Shown one piece after another: positions 56,072 to 64,000 of a stretch of 64,000 nt of DNA (positions are counted from its first letter, which is position 1; each line of letters begins with the position of its first letter). Location of the stretch: positions 3,766,467 to 3,830,466 of the forward strand of contig CM035305.1 of NCBI GenBank assembly GCA_002900995.3. Direction: 5' to 3'. The translations under genes and the position numbers were made by a program. Source of the stretch: Ganoderma boninense. Its lineage: Eukaryota; Basidiomycota; Agaricomycetes; Polyporales; Polyporaceae. The notes beneath the pieces are model-generated. The model was given only the letters and a program-made list of their open reading frames with translations. It was not told the origin of the DNA and made no database searches.

Positions 56072-56530
56072 CCGTCTACACACATCATTGACATTGCGTT
56101 AGCGACCAGAACACGGGCACGCAGAGCCAGCTATTACACGCACTTCTGGCGTTCCTCTTCGCTGTCCGACACTTCACTCCTACTCGAATGCGCCTTGAGC
56201 TGACGCGTATGCCGCAGCGCGCCTCCGCCACTGCCAGTGACCGAGCGCGTTTGGTCCGTTTGCATTGATGTTGTGCCCCAGCAGCCGCTAGAAGCTATGA
56301 GAGTAGCTAATAAACACCCAGTCGAATTGGTGGCCAGCCAGCTCACAGAGGCGAGGCGATCGTGGCTGGGACGGGTCTGGAGTGGCTGGACTGAGGAGAG
56401 GGACGCGTTCAGTGGCGCCTGCTTTTGGCAAGTGAACATGGCCCGGCAATCAGACCGGTCTCTTAACTAGGCGCCGAACGTCCACCTGTGACAGAAAACA
56501 CATCCTCCCGCGATCTTGGCCATGGGATGA

Positions 56531-56966
56531 CAGCTAACTGCAAAAACATAGCTCGACCTGGCCCGCGCGAGCGGGCGTGGCATGTTTGGCTACCTTCCCG
56601 AAGTGGTCGGCCCAGGCAGGGATCTCGTCGCAGGACCTCGCCGTCCGAGGGCGTCTCAGGATGCGCAACGCTGGAATTTTCGGCGCGTGGGGAGGCGTGG
56701 GGTCGAGTCTTCCGTAGCGCCTTAGGCGTTTGGCCAGCAACTACATCCACCGAGCCTGGAGGAGTTTGAGGAGGCTGTTTTTTCGAATCAAACTGATGGG
56801 TGCATAACACGTACCTCTAAGACTAAAAACTGTGATGCCCAGCTTCGCCTGAAGGTCAATACAAGCCTAAAATTCGAGCGCCTCTCGCTACTATTTCGGG
56901 CAGGTAGCCAAATATGCCACGCCCGCTCGCGCGGGCCAGGTCGAGCTATGTTTTTGCAGTTAGCTG
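56531..56966. mobile_element. MITE-like element with ~69-bp terminal inverted repeats
   Basis: Left arm 56531-56599 and right arm 56898-56966 are inverse complements with two mismatches in 69 positions. Each arm begins CAGCTAACTGCAAAAACATA on its outer side and contains a perfect 6-bp hairpin (GCCCGC-GCGA-GCGGGC). The core of about 300 nt has no supported gene. No clear target duplication flanks it (ATGA on the left, GAAG on the right). The transposase family cannot be assigned. Confidence 0.8.
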
Positions 56967-57588
56967 GAAGGGGTGAGAAGTACGTCGGAGAAAACGGTAT
57001 ACTACTATTTCACCAGATATTTGACTCGACGTGGGAGATAGTGTAGTGACCTCGTCACAGTCGAAGTTTGCACTGGTGGTGGACGCCTTAGAACAGGACT
57101 CGTCGACGTCCAGACTCACAGATCGCGGCCCCCAAAGTTGGGACAGGAAGCTGGCATAAGTATAGCTAGACTTCTCAGCAAGTGTCTCGATAGCAGCATG
57201 TAATATACAATAAGCAACAACAATATAGTACAAACATATAAGCACCCCTGTGTATCTGGTCTATATGCGAGCATCAAAAGTCCGGAGGGTCGTGTCTGCC
57301 AGAAGTCGTGAACGTGCGTCGTGTGAGTAGTTATGAGATGTGGACAGGGGCAGATAGGTCAGGGTCCAGCCTCAGATTGTCCTCAGCCCTAGTCGTGGCC
57401 TTGCTCTATTGATACAAGGATGGAGGAAAGACAACATGATGGACAACATTGCGGCATTTGCACCGCAAGTCTGGAACCTCAATACTCCGAGATTCAGGGG
57501 TGCGTGGGTGTTTGATCGGTCGTGGTGGCGCACTGCAGTGCTTGTGACGACTTGTCACTTGTGTATCCAGGAATGAAGGAGCGCGGCT
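56967..57588. other. Spacer between the MITE and GH16
   Basis: About 620 nt. No supported gene. Confidence 0.35.
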
Positions 57589-59327
57589 TTAAGAGCTCTG
57601 GTAGATCTTGACGCTCTTCACTTCCCAGTCTGCACACAGTAGGTTATGGTTATGTCACTTCAACTCATCGAGTGTAAATAGAAAGAGAAAGGTGACTGAC
57701 AAGCTTCACTGAAGGCTGAGCCGTTCCCCCTGACAAAGTCTTCACACGACGCTACTCCCGTGCGCTGCGCGCAGGTTTGTGCCTGGCCTGGGGCATTATC
57801 GGATGCCCACACGCCGTCGCCCCATTGACCACTACCACGCCAAGTCAGAAACAACAATCATGATATGACATGTGTTGAAGGAGCGCGTACCAAAGAGTAG
57901 TGTCAAAGATGGCAGAGTGCTGGTAGAAGAACTGGAAGGCGTTGCACGACGTCGACACGAAGTTCGCCATGGGCTTGCCCCAACCCGAAGGAAGGGGAGC
58001 GCCATTGGTGATGTCGCTCGGAATCGAGCTGCGGGGGAAGAACCAAACCTTCCAGCCGGATTCGTCCCACAGGGCTGGAAATGAGCTGTCAACTTTAAGA
58101 GACGGAACGGGAAGGTGTAAACACCTACCGGCATAGACACCGCCACCAATGCTGTTGAACGCGGCGCCGTACGAGTTCGTCTGGCTCGCGCGGACACCAC
58201 AGCCCGTGTTCGAGGTAGCGGTGACCCCACAATCCGTTGACGTCACGAAAGACCCGGTCATGCCGAGCACATTGGAGTCCGAGGAGGGTATTGTGCAGCC
58301 CGGGTTCGTATGGAGGGTGACCTGGTTATTTGTGTAGTCGTTCAACCCTTCGACGATGTCCATCTCCCCGCCAGCCGGCCAATTGGGACCTTGTACCCAC
58401 AATTAGAAACATAGAACACAAGTTATTAAAGGAATAAACGTACCGTCACTCCAGAATGCAGGCCAGGTCCCACACCCGGTGGGCATGTGCACAGCATCCA
58501 AGATTACGAGACCGCCGGTGTACACGTACTGGGTAGTTATTCGGATGCTTTTTCGGTTCCCGGAGACGGTTGGGGTCGTTTCTACTCGCATAACGGCATT
58601 CCCAGCAGAGTTGATCTCGATCAGACCCTCGGATTGCTGAGGAGGACGATGAGATGAACGTAAGGGCGCACTACGGATGAAGACTTACTGCTGTCGCCTG
58701 GTCCACATACTGTGCGATCCCGGACGTCCAGATATCCGCCTCGTTCGTGAATACCCAGCCATTGAAAAAAGAGCTCCCCTCCTGCAAAATAGAGTTAATA
58801 TCCCATTCTTGGTCTTGGATAAGCATTAATGATAGTAGACACTCACGTATGCCTGGGCGACCTTCCAGGGGGAGGATGCCTGGCTCGACGTAGATGTGGC
58901 GGCGGACGAGGACGCCGTCCCGGTCCCTGCAACAGAAACCGAAGTCGATGAGGAAACGGTCGGAGTCGGACTCGTGGGACTCGAGCTTGACCGACTGGTC
59001 ATTCTAGAGCTTGACCCACTCGTTGCGCTAGTACCGGACGTGGACTGTCCGTCTGCCTCCCCCGTGCCCGTACCGGTACTAGACAGCCCAGTGCCCGAGT
59101 CATGGGTGCAGTAGAGCTTGGACTGGAGGACCTGCGGCTTCTGCTGGAACATGCCGGTATACGCGAGTCGTATGTCGTCCCAGAGGCCTGTGCTCCGCCT
59201 GCTGATGTGACGGCGTGCGTGTCGGGCTACACCCAAGACGGAGTCGGAGCCTCGGGAGAAGAGACGTGGCGTCGGCGGATGCAGCATTAACCAGCAAAAA
59301 CAAGATGAGGAGGATGTGGACAATCAT
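57589..59327 (-). CDS. GH16 beta-glucanase with Ser-rich N-terminal region, paralogue
   Basis: Same layout as the gene at 49-50.6 kb. The signal peptide MIVHILLILFLLVNAASA starts at 59327. The pro-like part RLFSRGSDSVLGVARHARRH lies in another frame, so one base is off near 59265-59285. A Ser/Thr/Gly linker (about residues 65-140) leads to SPWKVAQAY and the catalytic domain: MPTGCGTWPAFW, GGEMDIVEGLND (E-M-D-I-V-E), VWFFPRSSIPSDI. The end reads E-V-K-S-V-K-I-Y-Q-S-S, with the stop at 57589. Introns match those of the paralogue, which supports duplication. Predicted extracellular beta-1,3(4)-glucan hydrolase. Confidence 0.9.
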
Positions 59328-60450
59328 CGCAGAGGTATCCGGACGTCCAGGCGGCAGGTAGTGGGGAGAGATAAATGGAGAGGGCTCTGAGACCTGCAGG
59401 GAGGATAAAATCTGACCAAGGCGCAGCCAGGCTCGCGTGGCGGCACCACAGATGATAGAAAACGAGGCAAGGGCGCGGATAGACCGGAAAGAGAACGAGG
59501 GAGGAGAGGAGGGGTATATGTGCGGAGAAGAGGAGAGTTGCGAGGGCTCCGACCGGGATGGAAGAAGCCTCGGTCAAGAGCAAACCTCGAGCCAACGTCC
59601 GTGCTCGTGTCCCTTGGCCGGCTATTCGACGGATAGCCCTCATTCAACGGCGCTCCGGGCCGCGTCCCTTTCTCCGCGCCCTTGGACAGTGGACTGCCCT
59701 CAGCCCCCCATCTCGTCGCTATACGCCCTTCTCTCTCCTCGCATCCCCATCAAACGTGTCTTCAACCAGGTGTCACCCAGATATCCCTCTTATCCGGTTG
59801 CGCATCCGGCAGGTTCAACCCGAGCCTGTGCATGCGTTCTCTTCTCTCATCTCGTGGTGGCTCCAGGCCCTCAATTCACCCTCATTGGCCCCCCTGAAGA
59901 TCCTCGTCCAATGCCCTTCCGGCTACGAATAGGGTTTCCACCCCGTCAGGTCACCGGTCCAATGCACCCGTACATGAACGGATGTACGGACTAGAGAACC
60001 CTCATCCTTCGCGGGCCAAGCGAATGGTAAGAGGCTCCGGGTGCCCTTTCCAGAGGGGGGCCCTTGCAGAGACCTCTTCTGGTGTCCTAAACAAACCTTG
60101 TCACCCAATACGGGGCAAGTGATCCATCACTTCAGACATCCCGAGTGCAAAGGTAGCAAGAACAAGAAGTTATCCCTGTCATTGCGGCTTACGCACCTTT
60201 CGAGTCGAGTCGTGCAGGAACGAGGATTTGCCAAATGCTGTGCGCGCAGGCTTCGCCCAACGATCCTCGCATTCGGAAGGCCGACGTCGTGACCCACGCT
60301 TCGACAGTTCGCGCGAAATGAACTCATGGCTGCGTTGAGCTCCCATTGTGCTTACCCCCCACGCATGTCAGTCAGCACTGGCGACGCAGCGGTCCAGGGC
60401 TCCAACTTCCCTGCTGCCAGCCTGAACGCCGATCAGCAAAACCGCACCCC
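59328..60450. other. Intergenic region with a zinc-finger-like fragment
   Basis: GH16 promoter at the left. At 60041-60290 a plus-strand frame reads PCRDLFWCPKQ, then VIHHFRHPECKGSKNKK, with a Cys/His spacing reminiscent of a finger in transposon proteins. It has no ATG in a good context and no neighbours that fit, so I treat it as a possible fragment only. Confidence 0.3.
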
Positions 60451-60610
60451 GTCTTACGGAACTTATGGCGCCGTCTTAGAACTTACAGGCTGCCGTAAGT
60501 TCTAAGTTCTCCTCAACTTACATAAGTTATGTACCTTCCCTATGTAAGACAGCAGAACTTATGGGCATCTTATACGCGGTCTTATATAAGTTCCAGTCGA
60601 TAAGATGGCT
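60451..60610. repeat. Cluster of ACTTAT/ATAAGT half-sites with inverted ends
   Basis: Within 160 nt there are about ten short units of the type ACTTAT, ACTTAC or TCTTA in both orientations. GGAACTTAT at 60458-60466 is mirrored by ATAAGTTCC at 60586-60594. It looks like a small inverted-repeat element or a strong secondary-structure region. No target duplication is obvious. Confidence 0.55.
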
Positions 60611-60760
60611 TTTAAGATGGGCGGTAGGTCGCATGTATGGACACACATCGGCACACAGGTCATGCATTAGACAGCTGAATATGTTTTGGAAGGGAGACTA
60701 CATTGTACTGAACACAGGCCACTAGCTACATGCGCCCCGGGCCTCAAGTTTCAGTCGGCA

Positions 60761-63324
60761 CTACGCGTCCGCAATCAACATCAGATCTGAATCGTCCGAC
60801 GCATGCCCGTCTTCGCCCAGTAGCTCCTCGTCTGCAGCAGCAACGGGGACGTTTGATGCGGCCTTCTTCCCGTTACGTCTGCGCTTTCCGCCCTTGGCAT
60901 CCTCCGCCTTGCGCTGGTCGATGAGCTCGTTCGTCGCGAACTCGATCTCCTTCCACTCTTCATCGGAGAGTGAACTAACGACCTTTGTTACCCGGGTTAA
61001 GCGTTTATCCATCGACGCCTTGCCGTCGACGAATACGGCTGTGTCAGCGTAGTTCTCGTACGAGAACCAGCCGGAGCGGCCTTTCGGAGGGCGCCAGTCA
61101 CCTGTTTGAAAATGGGTGAGTGCGTGGAGCGACTGTGGGAACAGAGAGGTTAGTAGACCGAGTCGGATCACAACGTACTAACAACAGGGGACAAACATAC
61201 AGCTACGACGGCCATCGCCAGAGCGCCAGAGGCGTGTTCTTGAGTGCGCTCGGCTGCTGATAATGCGCGGAGTTCTTCCAAGTGGCTGGCAAATGCTCCG
61301 AGTATGATGGGGCCTTGCAGACGCCCCTGCAGCGATCAGGTCGACATGGGAGGAAGATCCGAATCGTCATGGTCATCCTGAGAGCGCGGGACAATAAGGC
61401 AGAATACAACATACCTTCTTCGCGGCGCCATCATTCCACTCGCCCCAGTAGAAAGGCGCCGCCTTCTTTGCATCGCCGAGGAGATATCTCGCGTACTCGG
61501 CCTTGTTCGTCTCCAACGAAAATGTCCCTGGATCCTGCTCCTCAAGGTCATCGAGAATGGCTCGAAATGCGGCAATCGCGGCAAGGGAGAAGCTGCTACG
61601 CCAGTCATTGTTGCGGGAAGTGATCTGGATACATGACGAGGATCAGAACAGCAGCCCGGAGCATTGTGCAGGACTTACCAATTTGAAACACTTGTCACCT
61701 TCCAAGAGGGGGTACTCGTCTGCGAGCGCCCCGAACGCACGCCGATGAAGGGTCTGCAGCTCTGACAATGCAATTTCCGCCCATGGTGGCTGAGTCCCGA
61801 GATATTGGCGAGTCAGTGGAATGAATCGCTCTGTGAAGAGCTTACGAAGAACGGGGGGGAGGTCCTCAAGCTTGGCCTTGCTAGCCTTCTTCCCGCGAAC
61901 GGGAGCTGGGGCCTCGGAGTTGGAAATCGCTGCTGCGGGCGAGACGTCGCGGCTACCTGGCTTGACGCCAGTGCGAGAGCTTGAAGTGGCCTTCACCGTC
62001 AATACATTGCGGTGAGAAGCTTTCCCAGAGGTACGTGGGATGACTTGCGTTGTGGGGTGCTGCGACAGCGCCCGCCCGGGACACTGGCTAATCAACGGAG
62101 ATCAAGTTAACATGTCTAGTAGGAACACATACCACGACGTGTGCAGTGGCCTGCGCCCGAGGCTCACGATCTCGATAGCGAAGAGCATCGCGAACGTCGT
62201 TGAGGTGCGCATCTTCATCTGAGTGGTGCTGGTAGTCGAAAGTATCTTGCATTTCGTCAGCAAAGCCACCAGACGGTCCGACGTCATCGCTGGTGTCTCC
62301 GCTGGTGCTGGTGGGTACACTCGAGAGGCTGGTGGAGGAGCGAGCACGAGGCGTTTGTCGTAACGGAGTGTCGCTATGAGCTGAGGTGTAGGGGGGGGCG
62401 TCGGCATTCAAGGGCCCGTCTCGTATGATCTTCTCCCATCCGGGGAGCAACGCCCGGCTCGTTGATGCGTTCTTGCGTTTCGGCCTCTTCTTTTGTATCT
62501 TCGTTGCTTGACTAGGGGAGAAATGAATGGCACGGTGAGAGATGGGGAGGTGGAGAGAGAGTGTCTTACGTGGACTCGGGTCCTGCCACGGAGTCGTGCT
62601 TCCTTTTTCCCACCGTCTTTGGTTTCGCTGCGACCTCCTTGCCCTTGCCTTTGCCTCCCTTCCTCTGCTGCCTCTGGGAATCGTCTTCTTCGAGCTCCAT
62701 CTCGGACTCGCCTTCATCATCTTCCTCCTCATTATCGTCAACTACAAACTCATCCCCATCGGAGGCGTCGTCATACGCGACATCTTCAACTTCGCCTTCC
62801 GGTCGCAAGAAGTCGTCTGGAGGGGCGGGAATAGTGCATCAGGGACCACATGTTCGGTGAGGTATTCGAAGTATCGATGTAGTAAATTGATGACTTACAT
62901 TCGTCTTCCAACAGCGGGGGAGGGTAAAGATAGGTGCCAGACTGGATGTTGGCTGGTTGTTTGGCTGGGGGTCGAGGGCCCCCCTCTCGCAGCTTAGGAT
63001 AGGGAGAGATGTGATGAGTGCCACCACCCCGGACGGAGGGAAAGATACCTCAAGCAGGCAGTGCGCGTCGGCTGCCGTTGGGGGGCTGCTGATCGTAGGT
63101 GCGTCTTCCCCCAGTCGTGCTTGTATCGCTGCGGCCCGTGCCAAAGCCTCTTCCTTTTTCGTGGCTGCCTGTGCTTTCTCGCTAACCTTCTGTGCCTTTT
63201 CTTGTAGGACTTCTTCATGGCTCCGTCTTGGAGGAGGCATGTCAGGAGCCCCCACCACCCACTCTTTGTTTCTCTGGCGTGTCTGGAGGGCGGGCGGAAG
63301 TTCATACCTTCTTCGGGGCCCCAT
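60761..63324 (-). CDS. DUF6532-like basidiomycete protein (mobile-element-associated family)
   Basis: Start MGPRRRYELPPALQTRQRN, then a Lys/Ala/Glu-rich helix (EKAQKVSEKAQAATKKEEAL), an acidic stretch (EEEDDEGESEMELEEDD), a basic nuclear-signal-like stretch (KRPKRKN), a Ser/Thr-rich region, and the domain. The domain begins around LFTERFIPLTRQYLGT and contains F-R-A-I-L-D-D-L, FSLETNKAEYARYLL and FYWGEWND. After an intron it continues PIILGAFASHLEELRAL, then ALAMAVVASLHALTHFQTGDW, the pattern I associate with DUF6532. The Lys-rich tail ends at 60761. Introns near 62988-62903, 62560-62512, 62120-62075, 61670-61627, 61413-61345 and 61195-61130. Such genes are multicopy in Agaricomycetes and often sit by transposons; function unknown. 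Confidence 0.7.
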
Positions 63325-63423
63325 GGTGGAGGGAGGGATGGAAAGGGAGGGTGGCCAGGGAAAGGAGATCTACAAGGGGAAGGGGGTGAGCTGTACGGCG
63401 ACGGTCGGGCCTTAGGTCTCTCG

Positions 63424-63962
63424 ATAGTGTACCGGGCAGAATACTTTTGGCCCTTGGCAGATGGCAGAATGGCAAAACGGCAATTGCCAGGGCCGGCAAA
63501 TACTGGCAAATTGGCAGCTGGTTCCCAATGCTCTCTGGCTGCAGGAAGTGCCGTAAATCGTGTCTTTGAGAGACGAGGAGCACCCCAAGTGCTTAAAGTT
63601 GCTTATAGGCCATCCATAAACTTCCCGCTGCCATATCCAAGTGGGTCAGGATAGCCAAGGGGTTAAGCATCGACGCTCTGGGAGACGCCCGACCTGATGC
63701 GGGTCAAGCGCTGGCCAACTCATAAGGGTCCTGAGCGATGTTATGAGACCCATTCACCTCATCTACTTCCCCCAGTCTTTTCTGATCCTTGTTGCACTAC
63801 GAATGGGGGGCGATGAACTCCGTCAAGTGGTCTCTGCCCGCTAAGCGCACATTAGGCGCCTTTCTTTTGCCAAATCTGCCCGGAACCCCTCACTGGCAAA
63901 ATGGCAATTGCCGCCTGGCAATTGCCACGGGCAAATTGGCAGCATTTTGCCGCGTACACTAT
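63424..63962. mobile_element. Non-autonomous TIR element with 6-bp target duplication
   Basis: Ends ATAGTGTAC (63424-63432) and GTACACTAT (63954-63962) are perfect inverted repeats; similarity extends imperfectly for about 20 nt. The element is flanked by direct repeats CTCTCG at 63418-63423 and 63963-63968. Subterminal regions are dense in GGCAATTGCC and GGCAAATTGGCA units on both sides. The 539-nt body encodes nothing supported. It lies 94 nt upstream of the DUF6532-like gene start. The superfamily is not assigned. Confidence 0.75.
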
Positions 63963-64000
63963 CTCTCGAAGTGACAGGCGGGTCCGTGCACGTCCGCGCG

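Noticed and set aside
63640..63725. tRNA-like stretch (AGCCAAGGGGTTAAGC...)
   Set aside because: No B box or foldable T arm; it lies inside the TIR element.
1..64000. Biosynthetic cluster, CRISPR array, mating-type locus or rDNA
   Set aside because: No PKS/NRPS/terpene synthase, no spaced direct repeats, no homeodomain or pheromone-receptor genes, and no rRNA-like sequence were seen.

Overview
The window reads as nuclear DNA of a filamentous basidiomycete, most likely an Agaricomycete (Polyporales-like, which is an inference). Genes are compact and close together on both strands and are broken by many introns of about 45-70 nt with GT..AG ends. C/G-ending codons dominate. Three extracellular GH16 glucanases, a CYP61/ERG5 sterol desaturase, a Pho85 CDK and a DUF6532-like protein point the same way. 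There is no sign of bacterial operons, CRISPR arrays or rRNA, and no convincing tRNA.

Layout. 0-17 kb is mostly housekeeping: an MDV1/CAF4-like WD40 protein (5' end cut off by the window edge), a GT49 glycosyltransferase, ATP11, a Cys-rich unknown, a small Ser-rich protein, an NAD(P)-binding protein, a GH16 enzyme, the octanoyltransferase LIPB, and a peroxisomal SCP-X type thiolase ending in AKL. 17-34 kb is more lineage-specific: an unrecognised multi-exon gene, two eukaryotic-type protein kinases about 10 kb apart, a second copy of the small Ser-rich protein, and two related single-pass membrane proteins. 33-48.5 kb is again housekeeping: a LEA-like mitochondrial protein, an Fpg/MutM-like DNA glycosylase, PHO85, UTP5, a large coiled-coil unknown, ERG5 and ribosomal protein uS14 (RPS29). 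49-64 kb holds two more GH16 genes, a GCNA-like SprT protease gene with SUMO-interaction motifs, a decayed or badly read coding region, two miniature inverted-repeat elements and a DUF6532-like gene.

How the genes relate. The mitochondrial genes (MDV1, ATP11, LIPB, LEA-like), the genome-maintenance genes (Fpg, GCNA-like) and the cell-wall or secretion genes (GH16 x3, GT49, two membrane proteins) look independent. No biosynthetic cluster is evident. Several gene pairs share short divergent promoters: GT49/ATP11, LIPB/thiolase and PHO85/UTP5.

A recurrent oddity is single-base frame breaks inside otherwise well-conserved genes (ERG5, Fpg, one GH16, both membrane proteins, the large coiled-coil gene). 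In ERG5 and Fpg they sit in homopolymer runs. The simplest reading is residual consensus indels in the assembly. The densest cluster (51.7-53.5 kb) could be true gene decay. The most novel items I found are the pair of roughly 91-94-residue four-exon Ser-rich proteins with a shared C-terminal motif, two TIR elements (one with a clear 6-bp target duplication), and the multi-exon genes I could not assign.
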